62,883 nucleotides of DNA from Flavobacterium quisquiliarum. GTDB lineage: Bacteria > Bacteroidota > Bacteroidia > Flavobacteriales > Flavobacteriaceae. The stretch lies in contig NZ_WWEM01000021.1 of the NCBI RefSeq assembly GCF_019308285.1, positions 1 to 62,883 on the forward strand. Reading direction: 5' to 3'. A program made the translations under genes and the position numbers. The notes under the pieces were generated by a model that was not told where the DNA came from, did not search any database, and saw nothing but the letters and a program-made list of their open reading frames with translations. Shown here piece after piece: positions 7,852 to 16,665 of the stretch (positions are counted from its first letter, which is position 1; the number at the start of each line of letters is the position of its first letter).

Positions 7852-10251
7852 ATGATTACAAACACATCATTAGAATACAAAGGCGATTTATATCCATCAA
7901 AAATCGTTTCTTACGAGCATGAAGGCGATTCGATTTCCTTTAATACGGATAACAAGGTAATCTTAAAAGTTACTATTCTTAGAGACAGTTTAATTCGATT
8001 TCGATTTACTACGAAGGGCTATTTTAGCAACGATTTTTCGTATGCCATTGATAAAACCCAGCTTCATGGGTATAATTTTTTAGAACTTACCGAAGAAGAG
8101 ACCTATTTTGAAATCAGAACAAGTAAGGTAAAATGTAAAATTCAGAAAGCGGATCTTCGTTTAGCTGTCTACGATTTAAATGATTTTCTTATTCTTGAGG
8201 ACGAACTTGGTTTTCATTGGGAAGAAAGTTATGAATATGGTGGTAACATCGTAAAAATGAGTAAATTTTCTAAAGACGGAGAATGTTACTATGGTCTTGG
8301 AGATAAAGCTACTCAGATGAACCTTAAAGGAAAAAGAGTAGAAAATTTTGCTACTGATCAATATGCTTATCAAAAGGATCAAGAACCTTTGTATAAAGTA
8401 GTTCCGTTTTATATTGGGTTGCATAATAAACAGTCTTACGGGATATTTTTCGATAATACTTTTAGAACTTTCTTTGATTTTTGTCAGGAAAGAAGAAATA
8501 TTACAAGTTTCTGGGCAGAGGGTGGCGAAATGAATTATTACTTCATTTATGGGCCTCAAATGCAGGATGTGGTAACTACTTATACCGATTTAACGGGGAA
8601 ACCAGAATTACCACCGCTTTGGGTTTTAGGATATCATCAATGTAAATGGAGTTATTATCCAGAAAGTAAAGTAAAAGAAATTACTTCTAAATTTAGAGAA
8701 CTTAAAATTCCATGCGACGCTATATATCTGGATATTGATTATATGGATGGTTTTAGATGTTTTACCTGGAATAAAAATTATTTTCCAGATCCAAAGAAAA
8801 TGGTGGCAGAATTAGCCGAGGACGGATTCAAAACTGTTGTCATTATCGATCCTGGAATTAAAATTGATAAAGATTACTGGGTTTATCAAGAAGCTTTGGA
8901 AAAAGATTATTTCTGTAAAAGAGCCGATGGACCTTATATGAAAGGAAAAGTATGGCCGGGAGAATGTAACTTTCCTGATTACACAAATCCCGCAGTAAGA
9001 GAATGGTGGGCAGGTTTATTTAAAGAATTAATTGCAGATATTGGAGTTAAAGGAGTGTGGAACGATATGAACGAACCAGCTGTTATGGAGGTTCCAAATA
9101 AAACATTTCCAATGGACGTTCGCCATCTTTATGATGGAAATCCTTGCAGTCATAGAAAAGCTCATAATATATATGGAACCCAAATGGCAAGGGCAACTTA
9201 TCATGGAGTAAAACGATTTGTTTATCCAAAACGTCCTTTTGTTATTACAAGATCGGCTTATTCAGGCGCACAACGTTATACTTCGTCATGGACAGGGGAT
9301 AATGTGGCAACTTGGGAACATTTATGGATTGCAAATATTCAGGTGCAGAGAATGTCAATTTCTGGAATGGGATTCACAGGTTCAGATATTGGTGGATTTG
9401 CCGAACAGCCTTCGGGAGAATTATATGCGCGTTGGATTCAATTAGGGGTTTTCCATCCATTCTGTAGAACACATTCATCTGGAGATCATGGAAATCAAGA
9501 GCCATGGTCATTTGATGAAGAAGTGATCAATATTACTAGAAAATTTGTAAGTCTACGTTACCAATTATTACCTTACTTATATACCATGTTTTGGCAGTAT
9601 ATCGAAGAGGGAGTTCCAATGTTAAAACCCTTGGTTTATTATGATCAAGATGATACGCAAACACATTATCGCAACGATGAATTTGTCTTTGGAAACCAAA
9701 TTTTAGTTTGTCCGATCCTTGAACCTAATGCTGTAGGTAGACGTATGTATATCCCAAGAGGTGAGTGGTATAACTACTGGACAAATGAGCTTTTTGTTGG
9801 AGGAAGGGAGATCTGGATTGATACGAAATTTGATGAAATTCCAGTATTTATAAAAGCAGGTGCAATCATTCCAAAATATCCAGTACAGCAATATGTTGGT
9901 GAATTAGAATTTGATGAATTAACGCTTGATGTTTATTATAAAAACGGAAAAGAAAAATCAGTAGTGTATGAAGATGCACAAGATGGTTACGACTACAAAA
10001 AAGGTCGTTACAGTTTCCTATCTTTGAGAACTATTGGAAAAGATAAAGAATTAATTATTCAGTTGCACAAAGAAGGGAAATATGATACGCCTTATAGCAA
10101 ATATAAAATCAATTTAATAGGACTGCCATTTAAAGTAACTGAAATAGAAATTGACAATGAAAAAGTTGATTTTGATAAAATTAGTTTCGAGTCAAATAAT
10201 TTCTTAATTGTTGATAAAGAGTTTAATGAACTTCATATTGTTGGAGAGTAA
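7852..10251 (+). CDS. GH31 alpha-glucosidase
   Basis: 799 residues. Glycoside hydrolase family 31 cleaves terminal alpha-linked glucose. The nucleophile is Asp405 in VWNDMNEPAV. The acid/base aspartate is near 482 in SWTGDNVATW. GSDIGGFAEQP and GVFHPFCRTHS are further family segments. An N-terminal beta domain precedes the barrel, and C-terminal beta domains follow. No signal peptide is visible, so it is probably cytoplasmic and likely handles intracellular alpha-glucans. Placement behind the glycogen genes suggests a role in glycogen breakdown or side-chain trimming; this is inference. Confidence 0.94.
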   Translation: MITNTSLEYKGDLYPSKIVSYEHEGDSISFNTDNKVILKVTILRDSLIRFRFTTKGYFSNDFSYAIDKTQLHGYNFLELTEEETYFEIRTSKVKCKIQKADLRLAVYDLNDFLILEDELGFHWEESYEYGGNIVKMSKFSKDGECYYGLGDKATQMNLKGKRVENFATDQYAYQKDQEPLYKVVPFYIGLHNKQSYGIFFDNTFRTFFDFCQERRNITSFWAEGGEMNYYFIYGPQMQDVVTTYTDLTGKPELPPLWVLGYHQCKWSYYPESKVKEITSKFRELKIPCDAIYLDIDYMDGFRCFTWNKNYFPDPKKMVAELAEDGFKTVVIIDPGIKIDKDYWVYQEALEKDYFCKRADGPYMKGKVWPGECNFPDYTNPAVREWWAGLFKELIADIGVKGVWNDMNEPAVMEVPNKTFPMDVRHLYDGNPCSHRKAHNIYGTQMARATYHGVKRFVYPKRPFVITRSAYSGAQRYTSSWTGDNVATWEHLWIANIQVQRMSISGMGFTGSDIGGFAEQPSGELYARWIQLGVFHPFCRTHSSGDHGNQEPWSFDEEVINITRKFVSLRYQLLPYLYTMFWQYIEEGVPMLKPLVYYDQDDTQTHYRNDEFVFGNQILVCPILEPNAVGRRMYIPRGEWYNYWTNELFVGGREIWIDTKFDEIPVFIKAGAIIPKYPVQQYVGELEFDELTLDVYYKNGKEKSVVYEDAQDGYDYKKGRYSFLSLRTIGKDKELIIQLHKEGKYDTPYSKYKINLIGLPFKVTEIEIDNEKVDFDKISFESNNFLIVDKEFNELHIVGE

Positions 10252-10307
10252 TAATAATTCTGATAATTTTTTGTTAAATTCTGTAAAATAATAATTTGTA
10301 ATAATTG

Positions 10308-10315
10308 TATTTTTG
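10308..10315 (+). promoter_or_regulatory. -7 promoter element (TATTTTTG) of the M48 protease gene
   Basis: TAnnTTTG match 20 nt before the ATG at 10335. It lies inside the longer open frame that begins at 10305, so transcription from here would favour the internal ATG. No well-spaced TTG box is seen. Confidence 0.45.
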
Positions 10316-10334
10316 TTCGAAAATAGCTCGAATT

Positions 10335-11144
10335 ATGAAAAAATATTTGTTTTTAGGGATTTTCAGTAGTCTTGTTTTGTCCTGCGCAACGAATCCAATT
10401 ACAGGAAAGCAAAACTTGAATTTTGTTTCAAACAGTGAATTATTTCCAACTTCCTTTCAACAGTACAGTACATTTTTGTCTGAAAATAAAGTGATAACAG
10501 GAACTTCAGACGCGAAACTTGTTGAAACTGTTGGGTATAAAATTAAGTTAGCGGCTGAAAAATATTTAGCCTATTTAGGACAGTCACAGTATTTAAAAGA
10601 TTATCGTTGGGAATATAAATTAGTTGATAATAAAGAGGTCAATGCCTGGTGTCTACCTGGAGGAAAAATTGTGGTCTATTCCGGAATTCTACCAATAACG
10701 CAAAATGAATCAGGTTTGGCAACAGTAATGGGGCATGAGGTTTCACACGCATTAGCCAATCATGGTGCTCAAAGAATGAGTGCAGCTCAGCTACAGTCAA
10801 TCGGTGGAGCAGTTCTAGATGCAGCAACAAGTAATAAAACCGCTCAAACTAGAGAAATCTTTTCTCAAGCTTATGGTATGGGAACTGAAGTAGGAGTAAT
10901 GCTTCCTTTTAGCAGAAGTAATGAAAGCGAAGCTGATAAAATAGGTTTGACTTTAATGGCTATTGCCGGTTACAATCCAGAAGATGCTGTAGCTTTTTGG
11001 GGAAGAATGGCGACAAAATCGGGCGGTTCTGGAACACCAGAATTTATGAGCACACACCCTTCCGATGCTACGAGAATTGCTAATATAAAAGCTTTAATTC
11101 CAGAAGCTAAAGCAATTGCACTTAAAGTGGGGACTATCAAATAA
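10335..11144 (+). CDS. M48-family metalloprotease, lipoprotein
   Basis: 269 residues from the chosen ATG. The frame is open back to 10305, but starting at 10335 gives a clean lipoprotein signal: KKYLFLGIFSSLVLSC with the acylated Cys at 17. The zinc site HEVSH begins near residue 134 and a downstream SNESEADKIG supplies the third ligand. This matches LoiP/BepA-like peptidases that survey outer membrane proteins. The likely location is the periplasmic face of a membrane. It is followed by its own terminator. Confidence 0.92.
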   Translation: MKKYLFLGIFSSLVLSCATNPITGKQNLNFVSNSELFPTSFQQYSTFLSENKVITGTSDAKLVETVGYKIKLAAEKYLAYLGQSQYLKDYRWEYKLVDNKEVNAWCLPGGKIVVYSGILPITQNESGLATVMGHEVSHALANHGAQRMSAAQLQSIGGAVLDAATSNKTAQTREIFSQAYGMGTEVGVMLPFSRSNESEADKIGLTLMAIAGYNPEDAVAFWGRMATKSGGSGTPEFMSTHPSDATRIANIKALIPEAKAIALKVGTIK

Positions 11145-11169
11145 AAAATATTCTAAATATAGAATTTGT

Positions 11170-11206
11170 AAAAGCTATTCCAAAAGGAATAGCTTTTTCT
11201 TTTTAT
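11170..11206 (+). terminator. Terminator of the M48 protease gene
   Basis: AAAGCTATTCC pairs with GGAATAGCTTT around AAAA and is followed by a T-rich tract. Confidence 0.8.
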
Positions 11207-11249
11207 TGCAGTTCATAATTTAATAATGTATGAATTGAAAATTTTCTAT

Positions 11250-11278
11250 TTGATTATGATAAAAATTAGATAAATTCG
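11250..11278 (+). promoter_or_regulatory. Candidate promoter of the UMF1-type carrier gene
   Basis: TTTG, then 18 nt, then TAAATTCG. The second box is one base off TAnnTTTG. It lies 25 nt before the ATG at 11303 and behind the terminator of the previous gene. Confidence 0.45.
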
Positions 11279-11302
11279 TAGCCTATTAACAAAACCATTT
11301 CT

Positions 11303-12628
11303 ATGAAAAACCTACAAAAAGGAGATAAGAAGCTTTTAAATGCTTGGGCATTTTATGATTGGGCCAATTCAGTTTATACTTTAACAATTGCTTCTGCTGT
11401 GTTTCCAATTTTTTATGAAGCTTTATTTTCAGATCGTGATCATTATATTGATGTTTTTGGAATGCATCTTAAAAATTCTGCATTAATTAGTTTTATTACA
11501 GCTTTTGCATTTATGGTGGTTTCATTTCTTTCTCCTTTGTTATCAGGAATAGCTGATTATGTTGGGAATAAGAAATCATTTATGAAGTTCTTTTGTTATG
11601 TAGGAGCACTGTCTTGTATGGGATTATATTGGTTCGACTTAGATAATATTTATGTTGGGTTGTTATTTTACTTTTTAGGCCTGTTAGGATATTGGGGAAG
11701 TTTAGTTTTTTACAATTCATATCTTCCAGATATTGCTTTTGAGGAACAGCAAGATAGAATTAGTGCTAAAGGATATTCGTTAGGATATATCGGGAGTGTT
11801 ATTTTGTTAATTATCAATTTAGCGATGATTATGAAACCAAAATTATTTGGAATATCTGGAACAGATGGAGAAGCAGCAATGAAAGCTATGCGTTATTCTT
11901 TTGTAATGGTGGGAGTTTGGTGGATTTTATTCAGTCAATATACTTATTATTATTTGCCGAAAGGAAGTAAAGAAACAGGTCAGAAATTAACAAGTTCTGT
12001 TGTGTTTAATGGTTTCAAAGAATTAAAAAAGGTTTGGGCTTTATTAAAGCAAAATATTCCATTAAAACGTTATTTAGGAGGTTTTTTTGTTTCTAGTATG
12101 GCAGTTCAGACTGTAATGCTTGTTGCTACTTATTTTGGTGCTCAGGAAATCCAATGGTCCTCCAAAGAGGAAAGTACAATTGGATTGATCGTTTGTATTT
12201 TGATTATTCAATTAGTAGCAGTTGTTGGAGCTGTTTTAACATCAAGAGCTTCAGAGAAATTTGGAAATGTTCCAACGCTGATTTTTATCAATGGTATTTG
12301 GGCAGTATTTTGTGCACTTGCCTTTTTTATTACTTTACCAACACATTTTTATGTAATGGCAACTGTCGCTGGATTTGTAATGGGAGGAATTCAAGCTTTA
12401 TCTCGTTCTACTTATTCCAAATTGTTGCCTGAGACCGAAGACACAGCTTCGTTTTTTAGTTTTTATGATGTAGCAGAGAAAATTGGAATTGTAATTGGAA
12501 TGTGTGTTTACGGCATTATTGATCAAATTACAGGAAGTCCACGTGCGGCAATTGTAATTTTAGCAATTTTCTTTATCACCTCAATATTTCTTTTAAGAAG
12601 AGTACATAAAAAAGACGTTTCGAATTAA
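11303..12628 (+). CDS. MFS transporter, UMF1 / Atg22-like family
   Basis: 441 residues and about twelve membrane segments. The N-terminal NAWAFYDWANSVYTLTI is the hallmark of the UMF1 (vacuole effluxer Atg22-like) group of the major facilitator superfamily. The yeast relative exports amino acids from the vacuole. The substrate of bacterial members is unknown. It is located in the inner membrane and monocistronic by context: its own promoter-like site and a terminator hairpin that includes the stop codon. Confidence 0.87.
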   Translation: MKNLQKGDKKLLNAWAFYDWANSVYTLTIASAVFPIFYEALFSDRDHYIDVFGMHLKNSALISFITAFAFMVVSFLSPLLSGIADYVGNKKSFMKFFCYVGALSCMGLYWFDLDNIYVGLLFYFLGLLGYWGSLVFYNSYLPDIAFEEQQDRISAKGYSLGYIGSVILLIINLAMIMKPKLFGISGTDGEAAMKAMRYSFVMVGVWWILFSQYTYYYLPKGSKETGQKLTSSVVFNGFKELKKVWALLKQNIPLKRYLGGFFVSSMAVQTVMLVATYFGAQEIQWSSKEESTIGLIVCILIIQLVAVVGAVLTSRASEKFGNVPTLIFINGIWAVFCALAFFITLPTHFYVMATVAGFVMGGIQALSRSTYSKLLPETEDTASFFSFYDVAEKIGIVIGMCVYGIIDQITGSPRAAIVILAIFFITSIFLLRRVHKKDVSN

Positions 12629-12643
12629 CTAAACGTCTTTTTG
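12608..12643 (+). terminator. Terminator overlapping the UMF1 stop codon
   Basis: AAAAGACGTTT and AAACGTCTTTT form the stem, with the TAA stop within the loop, followed by a short T run. Confidence 0.7.
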
Positions 12644-12649
12644 ATATCA

Positions 12650-12713
12650 ATATCACGAATTGCAGCTTATTATTTGATTGATGATAGTTTAGTAATTCGT
12701 GATATTTTTTTAT
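12650..12713. terminator. Convergent-gene hairpin, possible bidirectional terminator
   Basis: ATATCACGAATT at 12650 pairs exactly with AATTCGTGATAT at 12694 across a 32-nt loop, then seven T. It lies between two converging genes. The long loop is unusual for a terminator. Confidence 0.5.
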
Positions 12714-12719
12714 AAATAA

Positions 12720-13454
12720 TTAACCTTTCGAGATACTTCCTGATCCTGAAACTTTTACATCACGTTTTTCAGGATTTCCTAGATATTTAATTTTTCCAGA
12801 ACCAGAAACTCTAGCTGTTATACTTTCATTACAAGTTATTTTGCTGTTTCCTGAGCCAGAAATATTTGCATCAACGATTTTAGATTTAAGTTCTGAAGCA
12901 TTTATATTTCCTGAACCAGATATTTTGCTGGTAAAAGAGTTAGTAGTTCCTTTTAGAGTTGCATTACCAGAGCCACTCAGTGCTAAGTCAAAATCATTTG
13001 ACTCAATATTTAAATCAAAATTACCAGAGCCAGATAATTTAGCGGTTAGGTTATCACTTTTAATTTTATCTTTAGCTCTAACATTTCCTGATCCTGATAA
13101 AGTAACTACCCCAATTTTTTCAAAAGGAATAGTAACTTCAATTTTTTTTCCAGAACTAGAGCGAATTTGAGTTCCTCTTTCTACATACACTTTTAGCTCG
13201 TTTCCTTCGACTTCAACTTTAATTGCTTGTAGTAAATTTTCTTCACCTTTAATTGTAATTTTCCCTTCTTTACCAGCAACTAAATCCACATCAAAAAAGC
13301 CTGCGATTTTAATGCTGTCATAATCTCCTGTAGTTCTGGTTTCGGTTGTAATTTTGCCGTTTCCGCTTATTTTGTTATTAGATTCCCATTGTGCATTAGC
13401 TTTTAAATTGCTTAGAAGTAAAGCGAATGTTAGAATTAGAATTGACTTTTTCAT
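12720..13454 (-). CDS. Exported head GIN domain (DUF2807) protein
   Basis: 244 residues. An N-terminal signal peptide ends at about residue 21 (KANAQ). The body is a DUF2807 putative auto-transporter adhesin domain, a right-handed beta-helix. The turn SGSGN/SGSGS recurs through the protein (LSGSGNVRAKD, LSGSGNFDL, LSGSGNATL, ISGSGNINA, ISGSGNSKI, VSGSGKIKY, VSGSGSISKG). The domain is common in Bacteroidota exported proteins; its function is not established. It is the last gene of the ECF-sigma operon, 19 nt behind the preceding beta-repeat gene, which suggests a cell-surface product of that regulon. Confidence 0.87.
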   Translation of the reverse strand: MKKSILILTFALLLSNLKANAQWESNNKISGNGKITTETRTTGDYDSIKIAGFFDVDLVAGKEGKITIKGEENLLQAIKVEVEGNELKVYVERGTQIRSSSGKKIEVTIPFEKIGVVTLSGSGNVRAKDKIKSDNLTAKLSGSGNFDLNIESNDFDLALSGSGNATLKGTTNSFTSKISGSGNINASELKSKIVDANISGSGNSKITCNESITARVSGSGKIKYLGNPEKRDVKVSGSGSISKG

Positions 13455-13473
13455 TGTTTTGATTTTTAGATGA

Positions 13474-14532
13474 TTAATTTTTTATTAAAGAAACATTTCC
13501 GTAATTAGAACTGATATTAACTTTGTTTTGACCTTTTTTCTTGTAGAAACCGCTTATTCTTTTAGTATTGCTTTTGGTCTCAGAAACAGAAATATCTAAA
13601 GTATTGTCGTGTTTAATATTTGAATACCTTGTAGAAATATCAAAATCAAAAGCATAATTTGCTGCATAACCAAGAGAAATGTCAGTGTAACCAGAATTAA
13701 TGTTTACATTTCCAGCTTTTTCATTCAGATTCCCAATGTTGATTTTGCTGTAATTTGTATCAAAACTAAAGTTGCTTGAAATTTCACCAATATTAATAGT
13801 TAAGTAATTTCCAGAGCCACTTAAAGAGTTTATTTTTTGAAACTTAAAAGTTCCGTAATTACACTCATACTTAATGTTTTCACCATCTCCAAGATTTACA
13901 TCGGTATAATTGGCACTTAAGTTTAGATTTCCAGAATCATTAATTTTAAGTCCAGAATATCTTGCATTAATGTTTCCTGTTTTGATATACTCAATACTCG
14001 AATTCTGACAGTATGCAATTTCAACATTATTACTGGATCCGTTTAGTTTTCCTAACGTAACTTTACCATATTTACAGCTTATATTAGAATTTCCTTCTAA
14101 ATTTAAAGTAGAGATATTACCATATTTATTGAACAATTTAGCAGAACCGTTTTTAGGAATTTTAATTACATAATTGATTTCGAAGCTATTGTTACTCCCT
14201 TTACTTTTTAAAGAAGAACTTCCAAGATTAGTAACTGCGGAAACCATACCTTTAAGAGCAGTAATATCTACATCGATACTGTTTAAACGCTCGTTAACCC
14301 AATTTTCGTTAGGTCCGTTAACTTTGATTGTAATATCCAAATCAATTTTATCTTCGTCCCACGTAGATACCGAAATATTGCCATATTTGTTATCAATATC
14401 AATTCCTGCATTTGAGTTTACGATATATGTTTTTTTGATGTTTTTTTGTTTGGTAATAAAAGCGTCATCATTTGAAAATCCTAAAAAAGGAATCAAAAGG
14501 AATAAAATGAGTAAGTTATAGTGTTTCTTCAT
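13474..14532 (-). CDS. Exported beta-strand repeat protein (DUF4097/adhesin-like)
   Basis: 352 residues. The signal peptide (NLLILFLLIPFLGFSN) is followed by many short strands with recurring NKYGNIS, CKYGKV, ANYTDVNLGDG and TNYSKINIG units, typical of a beta-solenoid. It resembles the DUF4097-like adhesin group and the neighbouring GIN protein, but the exact family is uncertain. It overlaps the upstream probable anti-sigma gene by 17 nt, so the two are translationally coupled. Confidence 0.7.
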   Translation of the reverse strand: MKKHYNLLILFLLIPFLGFSNDDAFITKQKNIKKTYIVNSNAGIDIDNKYGNISVSTWDEDKIDLDITIKVNGPNENWVNERLNSIDVDITALKGMVSAVTNLGSSSLKSKGSNNSFEINYVIKIPKNGSAKLFNKYGNISTLNLEGNSNISCKYGKVTLGKLNGSSNNVEIAYCQNSSIEYIKTGNINARYSGLKINDSGNLNLSANYTDVNLGDGENIKYECNYGTFKFQKINSLSGSGNYLTINIGEISSNFSFDTNYSKINIGNLNEKAGNVNINSGYTDISLGYAANYAFDFDISTRYSNIKHDNTLDISVSETKSNTKRISGFYKKKGQNKVNISSNYGNVSLIKN

Positions 14533-15049
14533 TTGATGTGTTTTTTAATTTTTCGTTGTCTTCAATTCTTTTCAGAACGGTTTGTAAAAAAGAAATTCGG
14601 GTTTGCAGATTGCTAATCATAGCATAAATAATCTGTTTGTTTTCACCGTTTTTCTGCAATTCATTAATGATTTTTTGGTAATCTGCATCAAAGGTTTTCA
14701 TTTGTTTTAATGCATCATTAATAATCTGCTCATTTTCTGGTGAACTTTTTTCTTTTAATTTAACCAGTTCATTATCAATTAAAATATTGAAAATAGAATC
14801 AGTACGTTTAGTTTCTTTAGAAGCAAATTTGAATTCTTTTGGTTTTTCATTTTTATAAAAAATAGATGCGCCAATCATCAATACAATAGAAGCTGCAATA
14901 GCTGTCATAAACCAATATTTCTTTTTAGGCTCTTTTTTATTTAGTTTTTGCATAAAATCCACTTGGTGATCTGAGTTTAATTCCTCAATATCCCATTGGT
15001 TTTCAAACTTGCTGAATAATTTGTCTAAATTGTCTTTTTCATTTTTCAT
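14516..15049 (-). CDS. Probable anti-sigma factor, single-pass membrane protein
   Basis: 177 residues. A charged N-terminal cytoplasmic part of about 45 residues (DNLDKLFSKFENQWDIEE) precedes one membrane segment (WFMTAIAASIVLMIGASIFY) and a helical periplasmic tail with predicted coiled-coil stretches. No zinc-type ZAS motif is seen. It is called an anti-sigma factor because this topology and its position 14 nt behind an ECF sigma gene are the standard arrangement. No sequence family was recognised. Confidence 0.65.
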   Translation of the reverse strand: MKNEKDNLDKLFSKFENQWDIEELNSDHQVDFMQKLNKKEPKKKYWFMTAIAASIVLMIGASIFYKNEKPKEFKFASKETKRTDSIFNILIDNELVKLKEKSSPENEQIINDALKQMKTFDADYQKIINELQKNGENKQIIYAMISNLQTRISFLQTVLKRIEDNEKLKNTSNEETL

Positions 15050-15063
15050 AATTCCAATTCATT

Positions 15064-15618
15064 TTATATTTCTTCCAATTTCTTTCTCAAACTATCTTTT
15101 GCTCTGCTTAAAGTTGTTCTGCAATTGGCATAGGTAATATTTAAAATTTCGCAGATTTCTTCTTGATCATAGCCTTCAATGTAAAATAGCGTTAATAACA
15201 TTCTATAATTATCTTTTAATTGTAAAATTGTATCTAAGACCTGTTTTACTTTAAGATTGTTTAAGTCAATATTTTCAGAAATAATTCCGTCATTTTCTTC
15301 AATTTTATAAAGTTGTTTACTTAAGTCTTCTACTTGAAAAGAGTTGTTTTTTCTATAAAAATCGATACTATAATTGATGATTATTTTCTTTAACCATGCA
15401 CCAAAAGCCACTTCTTGTTTATAGTCATTGATTTTTGTAAAAGCCCTTAAGAATCCTTCCTGCATGACGTCTTGTGCAAAATGTTCATCTTTTACAATAC
15501 GATACGCAACGTTATACATCGCTTTGCAATAGCGATTGTAAATTTCAAACTGCGCTTTCTGATTATTGTTTTTACATAGCGCAATTAATTCTTCGATATT
15601 TTGGTTGTTTTGACTCAA
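15064..15618 (-). CDS. RNA polymerase ECF sigma factor
   Basis: 184 residues, sigma-70 family group IV. Region 2 (residues about 25-90) contains YRIVKDEHFAQDVMQEGFLRAF and the -10 binding helix ending in YSIDFYRK. Region 4 (about 125-180) holds the helix-turn-helix GYDQEEICEILNITYANCRTTLSRAK. It is the first gene of a four-gene operon with a membrane anti-sigma candidate and two exported beta-repeat proteins, implying an envelope or surface stress regulon. The inducing signal is not visible. Confidence 0.93.
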   Translation of the reverse strand: MSQNNQNIEELIALCKNNNQKAQFEIYNRYCKAMYNVAYRIVKDEHFAQDVMQEGFLRAFTKINDYKQEVAFGAWLKKIIINYSIDFYRKNNSFQVEDLSKQLYKIEENDGIISENIDLNNLKVKQVLDTILQLKDNYRMLLTLFYIEGYDQEEICEILNITYANCRTTLSRAKDSLRKKLEEI

Positions 15619-15829
15619 GTAATGGCTTTTGGTTTTTATAAATGACTTTGCTTTTTTTTGTTTGTTACACTTTATAGAGAATAATTTTAATTTTCCTATA
15701 AATTTTTACCGCTTTTCTAATTTGTGGTTTTTTAAATAATTGATATAGAATGTGTTTTGTTTAATCTTGGTTTAAAAAAAACAGCTAATAAATTTAATTT
15801 AAAAATGAATTACTCCTGAATTTAAATTA

Positions 15830-15837
15830 TATATTTG
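15830..15837 (+). promoter_or_regulatory. -7 promoter element (TATATTTG)
   Basis: Exact TAnnTTTG match 23 nt before the ATG at 15861; no clear upstream TTG box. Confidence 0.35.
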
Positions 15838-15860
15838 AAAGAATTTTTAGATAATTTTTC

Positions 15861-16457
15861 ATGAAAAATATTTCTACTTTATTTCTTTTGTTATTTCTAT
15901 TCTCTTGTGTCAATGATAATGATGGAACAACACAAAAACTACCGTCAATAACTACTGAAGGAAAAAACACTTTTGGATGTAAAACAGATGGAGAGATTTT
16001 TTTGCCTAAAAGTTCGGGAGGTTTTAGTGTTGGTTATAAAACACCTATATTGTCAGCGAGATATTACGAATCAAAGAAAATAATTGGCAACGAAATTAAG
16101 TCAAGCTATAATTTGGTGATACTGGCTACAAATGAGTTGACTCATAAATATATCTTTATAACATCATTAAATAATGATAAACCAATAGAAGAAGGCAAAG
16201 TATATCCAATTACAACTGAAGATGCTTTGTTTCATATAGAATATTCTTCTCCCAAATCTAGTGCTAATCCGTTTGATCTTTATATATTTAAGACAACTGA
16301 GAATTATAGTGGCGAGCTGAAAATAAATAGAATTGATGAAGTGAATTTGATAATATCCGGTGCTTTTTTCTTTGATTGTATTGATAGTAAATATAATAAA
16401 ACGGCAGAAATTAGAGATGGAAGATTCGATATCAAATATACTCCATATGATGAGTAA
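15861..16457 (+). CDS. Lipoprotein of unknown function (DUF6252-like)
   Basis: 198 residues. The lipoprotein signal STLFLLLFLFSC has the acylated cysteine at about residue 16, followed by the N-D-N-D acidic stretch typical of surface lipoproteins in flavobacteria. The NTFGCKTDGEIFLP segment resembles DUF6252 proteins, which are small beta-rich lipoproteins. Function unknown. It stands alone between the ECF operon and lon. Confidence 0.65.
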   Translation: MKNISTLFLLLFLFSCVNDNDGTTQKLPSITTEGKNTFGCKTDGEIFLPKSSGGFSVGYKTPILSARYYESKKIIGNEIKSSYNLVILATNELTHKYIFITSLNNDKPIEEGKVYPITTEDALFHIEYSSPKSSANPFDLYIFKTTENYSGELKINRIDEVNLIISGAFFFDCIDSKYNKTAEIRDGRFDIKYTPYDE

Positions 16458-16665
16458 ATTATATATTTTATATTTCTCTTTGTTGTTTTCCTTCTTTTAA
16501 ATAGTTTATAAGTATTTACAAGCTGTCTTTTTTGGTTTTGGCATAATGATTGTCTATTTTTATGGCCTGTCTTGTAAATAAAGAGATTGTGGCAAATGTG
16601 AGCTTTTAGATCTTTATTTACACCCAGACTTAAAAATTTAATGACAAAACGACTTATATATTATC

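Noticed and set aside
10305..10334. Upstream extension of the M48 protease gene
   Set aside because: The extension would precede the lipoprotein signal and overlaps a -7 promoter element; the ATG at 10335 gives a clean lipobox.
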